DNA of 64,000 nt from Terriglobia bacterium (GCA_020072645.1 JAIQGK010000002.1:264062-328061), one strand, 5' to 3'. Shown: positions 52,719-61,867, counted from the stretch's first letter. Program-made: numbers and translations. The notes: generated by a model from the letters alone, not told the origin.

Positions 52719-53873
52719 ATGGCGTCGAATCGCGTTCTTCCTCCCGGACTTGAACAGCTCATGCCGGAGGAAGCCCCGGACAACCAGCTCGCGGAAAAAG
52801 AGCTGGAACAAAGAAACCAGCGCAAGCTCAATACCGTCCTGCATGCGGGCGCGGTGGCACAGATTGTTGTCGGGTGCACCGTCATTCTGGCCATCTGCTA
52901 TGTCGCCAAGCTGATACTAGTAACGCTGCTGGTTTCGGTCCTGTTTGCATTCATGCTGGAGCCCGTGGTGAACCTGCTGGAAAAAGCCCGCTTGCCGCGC
53001 GCCGCCGGAGCGTTCCTGGCTGTCCTGTTCATGCTCGCTCTTATGTATGCCGGAAGCTACTTTCTTTATGGCAAAGCCATGAGCTTTGTCCACGAATTAC
53101 CCAAATATTCTGACCGTATTCGCAGCCATCTCGCGCATTTTCGCCAGCAGACCACCGAACTGGAAAAGACAACGCAACAGGTATTCCCTGAAGACAAAAA
53201 CGCCAAAAAGCCGATGCCGGTGAAAGTTGAAAACCAGGGGGCGCCGGGCGGAATGTCAGACAAGATCGGCGCGGTGACTGAAGTGGTGCTCACGCTCTGC
53301 TTCATTCCCTTTCTCACCTATTTCATGCTGAGCTGGCAGGAGCACGCCCGAACCAAGTCAGTGCAGCTCTTCCGTCCTGAATACCGCAGCACCGCTTACG
53401 TTACGCTGGGCCACATTTCCGCCATGATGAAAAGCTTTATTGCCGGAAACTTTCTCATCGGCTTTTTCATAGGCGTTTGCAGCGCAGTGATCTTTGGATT
53501 TCTTGGAGTACCCTACTTTTATTTCGTCGGCTTTATCAGCGGCTTTCTCAGCTTGGTGCCTTATTTGGGCATTGCCGTAGCCATGCTCCCACCTATTGCC
53601 GCCGGCTTGGGCGTGATGGGTGACACGCGCCTGCTTCTGGTGGCTGTAACGGTTGTCGCTCTACACCTGCTGGCCATGAATGTTCTTTATCCCAAAGTGT
53701 TGGGCAAGCGGCTGCAGCTGAACCCTCTGGTAGTCACGATTTCACTACTCATCTGGGGATTTATCTGGGGCGCCATGGGATTGATCCTGGCTGTGCCGAT
53801 CATGGGCGCCGTGAAGATCGTCTGCGACCATGTGGTTTCCCTGCGGGCAATTGGGGACTGGATGGGAGAGTAG
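52719..53873 (+). CDS. AI-2E family transporter
   Basis: A 384-residue polytopic protein of the AI-2E exporter (PerM/YdiK) family. A hydrophilic N-terminus (about 45 residues) precedes paired helices near residues 46-95, a periplasmic helical domain (about 120-185), and the C-terminal block with PYFYFVGFISGFLSLVPYLG, then GVMGDTRLLLVAVTVVALHLLAMN and LNPLVVTISLLIWG, a family hallmark. ATG at 52719 gives the normal length. Members export small molecules or Na+/H+; the autoinducer role of the name is not general. Confidence 0.9.
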   Translation: MASNRVLPPGLEQLMPEEAPDNQLAEKELEQRNQRKLNTVLHAGAVAQIVVGCTVILAICYVAKLILVTLLVSVLFAFMLEPVVNLLEKARLPRAAGAFLAVLFMLALMYAGSYFLYGKAMSFVHELPKYSDRIRSHLAHFRQQTTELEKTTQQVFPEDKNAKKPMPVKVENQGAPGGMSDKIGAVTEVVLTLCFIPFLTYFMLSWQEHARTKSVQLFRPEYRSTAYVTLGHISAMMKSFIAGNFLIGFFIGVCSAVIFGFLGVPYFYFVGFISGFLSLVPYLGIAVAMLPPIAAGLGVMGDTRLLLVAVTVVALHLLAMNVLYPKVLGKRLQLNPLVVTISLLIWGFIWGAMGLILAVPIMGAVKIVCDHVVSLRAIGDWMGE

Positions 53874-54044
53874 TTTTTTCTGTAATCCCGAAGCGTAGCG
53901 AACCCTTTCGTTGCGAAATTCTGCGGCTCTATGAATGGGCCGGGGGCTTTCCCCGTGAACCGCTGCAATTAAAACCACTTACATCATCTCACTCTTGAAA
54001 ATCCTCCTCTGGCTCTTTTTAGGCGTGACTTTTGCCGCGCAAAA

Positions 54045-54063
54045 TGCCATGATTGTTATGGCA
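54045..54063. promoter_or_regulatory. inverted repeat, candidate operator of toxin-antitoxin pair
   Basis: TGCCAT (54045-54050) and ATGGCA (54058-54063) form perfect arms around a seven-base spacer, 29 bases before the antitoxin start. This is the usual place for autoregulation by Xre-type antitoxins. Functional role is inferred. Confidence 0.5.
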
Positions 54064-54092
54064 AAATGTTACTTGGCGAACAAGGGAGCCGC

Positions 54093-54581
54093 ATGGAATT
54101 AGGCAAAGTGAAACATGATTATGGTTCTGGCCCTGCGGAAATTCCGCACGCGCCGGCAGACCACGAGGTCCTTCACAGTATGCGAAAGAAGCTTGGAATC
54201 CGGAGTCCTTTGAAGTCCGATGCTGATTTGGTGGCGCTGGTGGAAGAGCGTCTTCCCGTGGCCGCAATTTCAGCCCTGATGGAGCATGGAATTCTGGAAA
54301 AAGAAGTCTATTCCGTGATTGTGCCCCGGCGCACGCTCCAGCACCGTCGCGCCCGCAAAGAAAACCTTAGCCGTGAGGAGTCAGACCGCGCTGTGCGCGT
54401 GGCTCGGTTGGCCGCTCTCACAGAAAAGATTTTCGGCGACTCCAAAGAAGGAATGTTGTGGCTCCGTTCACCCAAAAAGCGCTTTCATGGCCGCACACCC
54501 GTTGACATGATGGCAACCGAGGCAGGGAGCCGCTTAGTCGAAGAAGCCTTGTATCAGATTGACGAAGGCATGGCCGCATAA
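54093..54581 (+). CDS. Xre/MbcA/ParS-type antitoxin
   Basis: A 162-residue protein with the antitoxin layout of the RES toxin class. The N-terminal half contains a helix-turn-helix-like segment (LKSDADLVALVEERLPVAAISALMEHGI). The C-terminal half is the ParS/DUF2384 toxin-binding domain: LSREESDRAVRVARLAALTEKIFGD, then GRTPVDMMATEAGSRLVEEALYQID, with the family's P-x-x-M/L. ATG 54093 follows AAGGGAGCC; an ATG 27 bases upstream is the alternative. The toxin gene starts two bases after its stop. Confidence 0.9.
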   Translation: MELGKVKHDYGSGPAEIPHAPADHEVLHSMRKKLGIRSPLKSDADLVALVEERLPVAAISALMEHGILEKEVYSVIVPRRTLQHRRARKENLSREESDRAVRVARLAALTEKIFGDSKEGMLWLRSPKKRFHGRTPVDMMATEAGSRLVEEALYQIDEGMAA

Positions 54582-54583
54582 AA

Positions 54584-55036
54584 GTGATCTTGTGGCGGAT
54601 CAGCAACCATACAAACATTACTGGTCTGGGCGGCCTTAAGGCTTCAGCGCGATGGCATACCCGAGGCCGCCGGATCGTGTACCTCTCATCCACGCCGGCA
54701 TCCGCGCTGCTGGAAATCCTGGTGCACTTGGAGATTGAAGAAGGCCACTTGCCTCGTTTTTACAAGCTTCTTGAAATTCGGGTGCCGGACGACGTTGGCA
54801 TCGAGCAGTTAGAGGACTGGGCAAAGTTGCCGAAAGGCTGGCCAAAGAAGCAAGAGGTCACGCGTGCGCTCGGCGATCAATGGCTTGACCGTAACTCCGC
54901 TGCGCTTCTCCAAGTCCCTTCGGCCCTTGTTCCCAGGACCAGCAACTTTCTCCTGAACCCACTGCATCCGGACGCCGCCAAGATTCAGGTTGCTTCTGTC
55001 TCCCGGCAGGGTCTGGACCACAGGCTCTTGCAGTAG
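54584..55036 (+). CDS. RES domain toxin (NAD+ phosphorylase)
   Basis: A 150-residue RES toxin. GTG starts the protein (VILWRISNHTNITGLGG). Conserved points are Arg in WRI, an early GGxxASARWHTRGRRIVYLSSTPASALLEILVHLE with the expected Tyr and Glu, and the final SSALVPRTSNFLLNPLHPDA reading with the family Ser/Asn and NPxHP. Known RES toxins (MbcT-type) degrade NAD+ and are neutralised by the neighbouring antitoxin. The coding sequence seems complete. It converges on the DUF374 gene with four bases between. Confidence 0.9.
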   Translation: MILWRISNHTNITGLGGLKASARWHTRGRRIVYLSSTPASALLEILVHLEIEEGHLPRFYKLLEIRVPDDVGIEQLEDWAKLPKGWPKKQEVTRALGDQWLDRNSAALLQVPSALVPRTSNFLLNPLHPDAAKIQVASVSRQGLDHRLLQ

Positions 55037-55040
55037 CAGA

Positions 55041-55811
55041 TCAATTGCCATCCGCCAAATGCTTTTCCGCACTCAGCCTGCACCTCTCCAGCGTTTCCTG
55101 CATTTGCTGATGTAAAGCCGTCATCTGCTCGTCTGTAGCGTCGGCAGGCACGTACATCGGCCCACTGGCATATATTGCAGCTTGTGAAAATGGCTTAGGG
55201 ATAATCATCTGGTCCCACGAATTCAGGATCCATGCGCGCTTTACCGCGACATAAAAACAGCTGATGGGAATGCCGGTCTTCTTTGCCAGAAGTACCGGCC
55301 CCGGTTTGGCCACGTATCTGGGACCGCGTGGCCCGTCGATGGTAAACACCACTCCATGCCCCTGCTCCAACTGTTGGCGCATGCCAAGCAGCGCTCCCAC
55401 AGCGCCGCGTGAACTTGATCCCCGCACCGCTGCGAAGCCCAGCTTCTGAATGATGCGCGCGATGTATTCACCGTCAAAGCTGCGGCTGGTCATTACCGCC
55501 AGCCCCTTGTTGCGAAACCGATAGGTCGCGGGAATCACCGCGCGATGCCAGAAGCACCAGATCGCAGGTGGGCCGGCGCCGTACGAATCCGCAACGCAGC
55601 CGGCCTCAGGAAAGAACTTGTAGCGCAACGTGGCGCCCACCGCCCGGATGAAAAGAAATCCAGCCCATGAAATCAGCCATATCTTGAACCGTTCATTAAG
55701 GGAAAATGAACGCGTGCTTTCAGCGCTCTCTCGCTTGATTTCGGCCTGGGCAGCGTCGCTCACATTTGTGATTGTATAGCCACTCTGCGGTGGTTCGGGC
55801 GGGCCAACCAC
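55041..55811 (-). CDS. DUF374 lysophospholipid acyltransferase-like protein
   Basis: A 256-residue protein of the DUF374/LpxL-related acyltransferase class. Motifs are WHRAVIPATYRFR near residue 85 (catalytic His region), LAVMTSRSFDGEYIARIIQKLGF near 101, RGSSSRGAVGAL near 126, and VFTIDGPRGPRYVAKPG near 152. A hydrophobic segment lies near residue 48-65. It probably transfers an acyl group to a lipid A-like or other membrane lipid. GTG 55811 is the longest start. Confidence 0.85.
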   Translation of the reverse strand: MVGPPEPPQSGYTITNVSDAAQAEIKRESAESTRSFSLNERFKIWLISWAGFLFIRAVGATLRYKFFPEAGCVADSYGAGPPAIWCFWHRAVIPATYRFRNKGLAVMTSRSFDGEYIARIIQKLGFAAVRGSSSRGAVGALLGMRQQLEQGHGVVFTIDGPRGPRYVAKPGPVLLAKKTGIPISCFYVAVKRAWILNSWDQMIIPKPFSQAAIYASGPMYVPADATDEQMTALHQQMQETLERCRLSAEKHLADGN

Positions 55812-55874
55812 GTAGTGCGATCTGAGGAGGCAGGCTGTCGGCTCGTCCCATCTGTATATACTCTGGGAAACGCT

Positions 55875-57875
55875 ATGAAGATCAAATCTCTTTCGACGTA
55901 TTGCAAGAGCGCTTTCGGTCTCCTGATTCTACTGATGGGGACTGTGAGCAGCTTTGCCCAGGAACCGCCTCTCGTCCCGCGCAAGGTGTTCGACGCACCC
56001 GCCGAACACGATTTGCTCACTGTATCACCGGACGGAAAATCAATTGCCTACACCGCGCCCTCACCGGAAGGCGTGGCAAATGTCTGGATAGAAGGTCTGG
56101 CCACGCACAAGAAGCGCATGGTCACGCGCGCCGATCATCGCGGGATTGACGGCTATCAGTGGGCTTATGACAACAACCACGTGTTGTATCAGTCCGACGA
56201 AAACGGGAATGAAGACTATCATCTTTACTCGGTCGATCTAACCAGCAGAGCGATTCGCGACCTGACGCCGTTCCTCGGTGTGCGCGCGGAGCAAATCATC
56301 CTGTCACCTTCACGGCCTGACGAAGTGCTGGTCAGCATGAACCTGCGCGATTCGAAAGTCTTTGACATTTATCGCGTGAATCTCCAGACCGGCGCAACGG
56401 TCATGGACGCCCAGAATCCAGGAGACGTGATCGGCTGGACCGCCGACCAGAATCTTGTGATCCGCGCCGCGACTGCCTTCAATGACAATCTTGAAACCGT
56501 AGTGCGCGTCCGCGACAGCGGCAAAGCGCCGTGGCGAGACCTGCTGAAGATTCCATTTGAGCAGGCGCCGTTTCTGGGACAGGTGAATGGTGGAAATATC
56601 ATCGTCGGCTTTTCGCAGGACGGAAAGAAGCTGGTTATCGGTTCCAGCAAGGGTTCGCCGACGAACCGCCTGGTTGAACTGGACACAGCAACAGGCAAAG
56701 AGCTGCGCGTGCTGGCCAGCGATCCGCAGGCCGATTTGTGGCAGAACTTCGCCCGCGATTTTGTATTGCTGCGCGATCCGCGCGACCAACACGTGCAAGC
56801 CGCCGCCTTTGACTACATGAAACCCGAGTGGCGCGCAGTTGATCCTGCGGTTGCAGCCGACCTGAAATATCTGGTGGCGTTGCAGCCCGGGGTCTTCCTG
56901 GTCTCCAGCCAGAACATGAGCGGAAACAAGTGGGCCATCTGGTACTTCACTGACAATGGGCCGACCTCCTTTTATTTGTATGATCGTCCGGCGCATAAAG
57001 CCCAGCTTCTTTTTCAAGACCGGCCGCAACTGGCGCAGTACAAGCTGGCGGAAATGCGTCCCATGACGATTCCCGCACGTGACGGATTCAAGCTGGTCAG
57101 CTATCTCACGCTGCCGCCGGGAAACGCAGCGAAAGGACTTCCGCTGGTGCTCTCAGTCCATGGCGGCCCGTGGGCGCGCGATGAATGGGGCTTTGAACCC
57201 CTTGAACAGATGCTGGCCAATCGCGGCTATGCAGTGCTGCAGGTGAACTATCGCGCGTCAATTATCAATGTGCCTTACATGAACGCCGCCAATGAAAAGA
57301 TAGGCACACTCACAGACGATGATCTGACCGACGCGGTGAAATGGACGATCAAAGAAGGCATTGCCGATCCCAAGCGGATCGCGATCATGGGCGGCTCATT
57401 TGGCGGCTACTCTGTTTTGCGTGGGCTATCGCTGCATCCTGATCTTTATGCCTGCGGGGTCGATGTAGTTGGCCCGGCAGATCTGGCTACACTCATGAAT
57501 TCCATCCCAGATTACTGGAAGCCGGTGAAGAAACGCTGGCTGCGGCGCATTGGCGATGTAACCACTGACAAGGCGCTGAATGAGAAGCTCTCTCCTCTTT
57601 ATCACGCCGCGGATATCCACGTGCCGCTGCTGATCGGCCACGGGCAGTTTGATCCCAGGGTGAAGCTGGCACAGTCAGAGAAGATCGTGGAAACCATCCG
57701 CAAGAATGGCGGGAAAGTGACGTTCGTCGTTTATTCAGACGAAGGGCATGGCTTCGTACGTCCGGAAAACAACCTGGACTTTGACGGCCGCACAGAAGAG
57801 TTCCTGCATGGCTGCCTGGGCGGAAGATTCGAGCCATGGGAAAAAGTTCCGGGCTCGACGGCGGAAGTGAAATAG
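55875..57875 (+). CDS. exported S9 family peptidase (second copy)
   Basis: A 666-residue serine peptidase. ATG at 55875 opens a signal peptide (residues 1-28, ending SFAQ). The propeller part spans about 35-390, and the alpha/beta hydrolase part about 400-650, with SVHGGPWARDEWGF near 437, nucleophile Ser508 in MGGSFGGYSVL, Asp in GHGQFDPRV and His in DEGHGFVRPEN. It is distinct from the gene at 15179-17185: the WSPDGK repeats are missing and the catalytic surroundings differ. Likely a dipeptidyl- or acylaminoacyl-peptidase in the periplasm. Confidence 0.92.
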   Translation: MKIKSLSTYCKSAFGLLILLMGTVSSFAQEPPLVPRKVFDAPAEHDLLTVSPDGKSIAYTAPSPEGVANVWIEGLATHKKRMVTRADHRGIDGYQWAYDNNHVLYQSDENGNEDYHLYSVDLTSRAIRDLTPFLGVRAEQIILSPSRPDEVLVSMNLRDSKVFDIYRVNLQTGATVMDAQNPGDVIGWTADQNLVIRAATAFNDNLETVVRVRDSGKAPWRDLLKIPFEQAPFLGQVNGGNIIVGFSQDGKKLVIGSSKGSPTNRLVELDTATGKELRVLASDPQADLWQNFARDFVLLRDPRDQHVQAAAFDYMKPEWRAVDPAVAADLKYLVALQPGVFLVSSQNMSGNKWAIWYFTDNGPTSFYLYDRPAHKAQLLFQDRPQLAQYKLAEMRPMTIPARDGFKLVSYLTLPPGNAAKGLPLVLSVHGGPWARDEWGFEPLEQMLANRGYAVLQVNYRASIINVPYMNAANEKIGTLTDDDLTDAVKWTIKEGIADPKRIAIMGGSFGGYSVLRGLSLHPDLYACGVDVVGPADLATLMNSIPDYWKPVKKRWLRRIGDVTTDKALNEKLSPLYHAADIHVPLLIGHGQFDPRVKLAQSEKIVETIRKNGGKVTFVVYSDEGHGFVRPENNLDFDGRTEEFLHGCLGGRFEPWEKVPGSTAEVK

Positions 57876-57953
57876 AAAAACCTGCGCTCAGCTCCAGGCA
57901 GAAGCAATCCCGCGATTTGTGGCAGGGCATCACAATCATCAAAGGAGGAAGCG

Positions 57954-58406
57954 ATGCCCGAGAAAGAAACTCTGGAACGCGCAGAGCAGGACAAGCGCGA
58001 AGGCAAATCACCCAGCACACAGGCCGGCGAGTTTGTGCGTGAGGAGATCCACCATGTTCGTGAAGGCAAACACGGCGCCAAGTCAGCCAAGCAGGCCATT
58101 GCCATAGGCCTATCCAAGGCGCGGCGGGCTGGAGTGGATCTGGCTCCGCCGAAGAAAGGCAGCGTCTCAGAGAAGACGCGCAAATCGGCGGTGCGCGACA
58201 GCAAGCGGGGCCATAGCCGCAAGAAGAAATCTGTTTCTGCCAAACGATCACGCAGCAGCGAGGCAGCGTTGAAGCGTGAACCGCGTTCAGCCGCTTCTCA
58301 CAAAGCGCTCTCACGCCAAGCAAAGAGCGCCGCGCGGACGCGCAAGAAATCCGCAGCAAGAACGGCGCATTCGCGCAGGACGCAGTCGAGCCGGAAGGCT
58401 GCCTAG
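57954..58406 (+). CDS. DUF6496 histone-like basic protein
   Basis: A 150-residue protein with a strong AAAGGAGGAAG ribosome binding site. The first 60 residues contain the DUF6496 core (AGEFVREEIHHVREGKHGAK, then AKQAIAIGLSKARRAGV). The rest is an Arg/Lys/Ser/Ala-rich tail, similar to eukaryotic histone H1 tails and very basic. It probably binds DNA and compacts the nucleoid or responds to stress; this is inferred from composition. Confidence 0.85.
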   Translation: MPEKETLERAEQDKREGKSPSTQAGEFVREEIHHVREGKHGAKSAKQAIAIGLSKARRAGVDLAPPKKGSVSEKTRKSAVRDSKRGHSRKKKSVSAKRSRSSEAALKREPRSAASHKALSRQAKSAARTRKKSAARTAHSRRTQSSRKAA

Positions 58407-58502
58407 AGATTTCACAGGACAAGAACTCAATGGGTGGAACGCGGCTTGGTGAGAACCAGCGCGTTCTTCCCATGATCGCGTCAAGGCTGCATACTAGAGG
58501 CG

Positions 58503-58991
58503 ATGCTTACGCCCGTTTCAGACAGTCCTTTTGCCGTTCTCACGCTCATTGCCGCGCCAGCGGTGTTCACCAATGCGTCTTCCGTGCTGGCACTCGGCAC
58601 CGGCAACCGGCTGGCGCGCGTGGTGGACCGCACGCGTGCACTGGTGAAAGACCTGCATGGCGCGGAGATTGATGCTGCCACGCGGACGTTGTGGGTAAGC
58701 CATCTGGGACGGCTGGAAAAACGCGGCGCCCTGCTGGTGCGCGCGATGAGTTTCTTTTACGGCGCTATTGGCTGTTTTGCGGCGGCCAGTGTGGTTTCAA
58801 TCCTAGGCGCGAGCGTAGTATCCACAAAATACAGATGGCCTTTTGAAGCCATTGTGGTCATCAGCTTTGTCCTGGGGACAGTCGGCTTCGTGGGCTTGGC
58901 CGTGGGCTGTTCATTACTGGTAAATGAAACGCGTCTCGCCTTGCGATCGATTTATGAAGAAGCGGAGCTGGCGCGAAGCTGGTTCAAGTAG
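58503..58991 (+). CDS. DUF2721 family membrane protein
   Basis: A 162-residue protein of the DUF2721 type: N-terminal LTLIAAPAVFTNASSVLALGTGNRLARVVDRTRAL (shortened to its helix and first loop), then two helices (near residues 82-105 and 118-140). The charged segment between the first and second helix is conserved. Function unknown. It converges on the TPR gene with eight bases between. Confidence 0.85.
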   Translation: MLTPVSDSPFAVLTLIAAPAVFTNASSVLALGTGNRLARVVDRTRALVKDLHGAEIDAATRTLWVSHLGRLEKRGALLVRAMSFFYGAIGCFAAASVVSILGASVVSTKYRWPFEAIVVISFVLGTVGFVGLAVGCSLLVNETRLALRSIYEEAELARSWFK

Positions 58992-58999
58992 CGCGCCGG

Positions 59000-60565
59000 T
59001 CAGTTGCTGCCTGCGGCGGCCATCTTCATCTTTTGCAATTCTTGCCGATCGGCCGTGGCCGGACAGTTTTCCCGCAGCTTGCTGTAATAGCTTTTCGCTT
59101 TGCTGGCATCACCGGCCATTTGTGCGGCGACGGCTGCGCCGTAGAGATCGTTAAACCGATTGGGTGATATTTTCAGCACCGCTTCGTATTCTCCCAGCGC
59201 CTGTGCCGGTTGATGCAATTCCGTGAGCAGGTCGGCCAGCATCTCTCGCGCGGGCACGGTAAAGTCGCCGGAGTCTTCCTGATCCTGCTTGTCAGCGGCG
59301 GAGCGCATCAGCTTCACGGCTTTTTTATTGTCGCCTTTGGCAAACGCTAGCCACCCTTCAACTTCCTGGCGGCGATAATCTTCCAACCGTGTGTCTCTTC
59401 CGCGTTTTTGTTTCTTCATAGCACTTTTTAGATTCTTGTAATTCTCCTCGGCCGCATGGGGATCGCCGGTGCGGGCTGCGGCGATGGAACGAAGCGCATA
59501 CACCAACTGGAATTCGAAAGCGTCACCCTGCGGAGCAAACGCAAGAGCATCTTTCCAGCGATGCAGCTCCAGCAGATTTCGTGTGGTTAGAATCACGCGC
59601 AAGTTCTTGATCCATCCCGGTGAGGCGCCGGTTACTTTATTCAGGTCTTCAACCACCTGTTGCGCTTTGGCTTCTTCTCCCAATTGCAGGTAGGAGAAAT
59701 CAAGAAAGTCCATGGCATGAAACTGGTACTGCGGCTCACCCATGTGGTTTCTTGTAGCTTCAGCGGCGGCAGCGGCAGCGGCCAGGTTGGAATCAACCGA
59801 CTCCTGCCACAATCCTAACCGGACAAAGATGTGCGCAGGCATGTGAAGCGCGTGGGAAGAATCAGGCGCAATCCTGGCATAGCGGCGCGCTGCTTCCAAT
59901 CCCTGGGGCGCAAGCTCAGCGGTGTCCGCCGCGTGAATCAGATAGTGCACTGCGCCAGGATGCTCTGGTTGCGCGGCCATGAGTTTGTTCAGGATGACAA
60001 TGACCTGCTCGCGAAGTTTTGTGTCGTCATGCGGCAGCGCAAGCAGAGACAACGCGTAAAAAGCCTGGGCTTCGCCATCGTCTGGATAATGTTTTGCGAT
60101 CTCCGCCATGGCGCGGCTGTAATCCGCAATGCGCTCATCGCCCAGACGACGATTGTCACTAAAGATGATTGCAATGGCGTCAATGTATTCGCGCTCGCGC
60201 TGGCTAATGGTCCAGTCTTTCTGGATTTGATCCAGGAAATGCCGGCCCTTTTTGATCGCTTTTTCGTCTGCTCCATCCCACAGAGGCCGGTAGCTGGACA
60301 TGGCCAAGCCCCAGTAAGCTACGGCGCACTTTGGATCAGAATGCGAGGCTTCAGTAAAGGCGCTTTCCGCGGCAGCATATTGGAACGAATGGAGTTGCGC
60401 GATTCCTTTCAAAAGCGCCGGTTGGGCCGCGGGAGAGCACGAGTTGGGAAATACCACTTTCCCCAGACCGTCTGAAGACTGCTGGCTGGCGGCAACCTGC
60501 TGAGCCTGACCGGGCAAAAAGGGCGTTAAAACCATTAAAATCAATAAGAACCTTACAGGTAACAT
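59000..60565 (-). CDS. exported TPR repeat protein
   Basis: A 521-residue protein with a signal peptide (residues 1-21, ending PGQAQ). It carries TPR-like units along its length: QLHSFQYAAAESAFTEASHSDP near residue 54, DGEAQAFYALSLLALP near 157, HYLIHAADTAELAPQGLEAARRYAR near 202, and TELHQPAQALGEYEAVLKISPN at the end. Several His-containing motifs (HALHMPAHIFVRLG near 237; HAMDFLDFSYLQLG near 279) are unusual for plain TPRs and recur in acidobacterial homologues known as tetratricopeptide proteins of unknown role. Confidence 0.85.
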   Translation of the reverse strand: MLPVRFLLILMVLTPFLPGQAQQVAASQQSSDGLGKVVFPNSCSPAAQPALLKGIAQLHSFQYAAAESAFTEASHSDPKCAVAYWGLAMSSYRPLWDGADEKAIKKGRHFLDQIQKDWTISQREREYIDAIAIIFSDNRRLGDERIADYSRAMAEIAKHYPDDGEAQAFYALSLLALPHDDTKLREQVIVILNKLMAAQPEHPGAVHYLIHAADTAELAPQGLEAARRYARIAPDSSHALHMPAHIFVRLGLWQESVDSNLAAAAAAAEATRNHMGEPQYQFHAMDFLDFSYLQLGEEAKAQQVVEDLNKVTGASPGWIKNLRVILTTRNLLELHRWKDALAFAPQGDAFEFQLVYALRSIAAARTGDPHAAEENYKNLKSAMKKQKRGRDTRLEDYRRQEVEGWLAFAKGDNKKAVKLMRSAADKQDQEDSGDFTVPAREMLADLLTELHQPAQALGEYEAVLKISPNRFNDLYGAAVAAQMAGDASKAKSYYSKLRENCPATADRQELQKMKMAAAGSN

Positions 60566-60876
60566 CGGTGAACCACCTAGGAATCTATAGAAAACGAAGT
60601 TTATTCCGCATTTCCACCCAAATTATTGAAACAAAATAGCTTATAGTTGCAGCGCGCCATGGCCGAAGTTGCGCCCGCCTTACCGGGCAAGTAACTCAAG
60701 GGCAAGTCCTTAGGGTATATGGCCGAGAGCGCCCATTACTTAAATAATATGTAATGGACGTGTAAAGAGTACCATTATGGGACGGGATAAGAACTTCCTA
60801 ATCCCATGTGGACTTGCTATGCGTCGACTCAATCCTCGAGAGATTGTGAATTCGGGGTTACAAGGAAGGTTCCCTA
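60566..60876. other. intergenic leader with possible RNA structure
   Basis: No gene is seen on either strand. GCGCCCGCCTTACCGGGCAA (about 60675) and GGCCGAGAGCGCCC (about 60721) could pair in part, and GGGATAAGAACTTCC with TAATCCC (about 60785-60806) forms a hairpin. The T-rich stretch near 60600-60650 may hold promoters for both directions. I could not match it to a known riboswitch class. Confidence 0.35.
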
Positions 60877-60978
60877 ATGATCGACATTATTATTGCAATT
60901 GCGATTCTGCTAGGCTCGGCTCCCGTAGGCGATGCAGGCGGTCTTCCAATACCGCAGGCCCCGCCGCGCGCTGACTAA
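60877..60978 (+). CDS. 33-residue single-helix membrane peptide
   Basis: ATG 60877 follows AAGGAAGGTTCCCTA. The peptide MIDIIIAIAILLGSAPVG is one hydrophobic helix, followed by a Pro-rich tail (DAGGLPIPQAPPRAD). The stop is 17 bases before the next gene, so it is probably read on the same transcript. Too short for family assignment. It could be a small membrane protein or a leader peptide that controls the next gene. Confidence 0.45.
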   Translation: MIDIIIAIAILLGSAPVGDAGGLPIPQAPPRAD

Positions 60979-60995
60979 GAAGTTAAGAAACAGGA

Positions 60996-61844
60996 ATGAA
61001 ACCCAGGCTGCTTACGTTTGATTCGGTGCTCTTGTACGCCATCATCTTTTGCCAGATGGTGGCGTGCTTCGCCATAATCAAACGAAAGGAGTTTTTCAAG
61101 CACTGGAAGGTCTTCAGTTATTACCTGTTCTACATGGCGAGTGCTTCGATCTTCGCCGTTGCCGCCTACCAATTTGGAAGCCTCGAATTTTACGTTGTCA
61201 CCTACTCGGTCTTCGACTTCATTGAAGCGATCCTAATTAACCTGGTTTTGCTGGAGATCCTGGTCAAGGTGCTGGATCCCTTTGAATCCCTGCCCGGGCG
61301 CACGGTAGCCCGCTTCTGTTTCTGGGCGGTGCTGGGAATTTCTGGAGCGGTTGCTCTTTCCGTCCTGACGCCAACCGGCCATCTTTCCCGCCTGATTGAA
61401 GTTCCGCTCACCATTGAACGCACGATCTATCTGGCGGATGCTTCCCTGCTCTGGATCCTGCTGGTGCAGTCAAAATCGTTCGGCATAACGTGGAAATCTT
61501 CCATCGCCGAGATTTCAATCGGCTTCATCCTATATCTGACAGTGCAAGGGACCACGCGCTTTATGGTGAGCATTTATACCGGCCGCATGTTGCAGAGTAT
61601 CTCCAGTGTAGTTGGGCAGGTTGGCTTCCTGATTGCGCTGCTCGGCTGGATATGGACGATTACGCATCGCGATCTGCTGGATGCGCCGCTCTCGTCAGAG
61701 GCCGTGGCAAAAATCCAGCAGCCGCACGCGGAAGATGAAAGTGTGGCCAAGGAAAGAATTTTTGCCGCAGTTGGGATCAAAGTGAACAAGCCGGAAACCC
61801 CTGACAATACTGCCGGCCAGGAATGTGGCGCCAGCCTGCCTTAA
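60996..61844 (+). CDS. integral membrane protein with seven helices
   Basis: A 282-residue protein. After an AACAGGA box the protein shows about seven hydrophobic segments (residues near 10-27, 40-58, 66-92, 106-126, 140-158, 165-185 and 198-222) and a hydrophilic tail of about 55 residues. I do not recognise the family, but a helix layout of this sort with charged loops (KRKEFFKHWKVFSYY) is common to acidobacterial 7TM proteins of unknown function. Probably co-transcribed with the 33-residue peptide. Confidence 0.7.
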   Translation: MKPRLLTFDSVLLYAIIFCQMVACFAIIKRKEFFKHWKVFSYYLFYMASASIFAVAAYQFGSLEFYVVTYSVFDFIEAILINLVLLEILVKVLDPFESLPGRTVARFCFWAVLGISGAVALSVLTPTGHLSRLIEVPLTIERTIYLADASLLWILLVQSKSFGITWKSSIAEISIGFILYLTVQGTTRFMVSIYTGRMLQSISSVVGQVGFLIALLGWIWTITHRDLLDAPLSSEAVAKIQQPHAEDESVAKERIFAAVGIKVNKPETPDNTAGQECGASLP

Positions 61845-61867
61845 GTTTCAATTTCAGCCGATCAACG

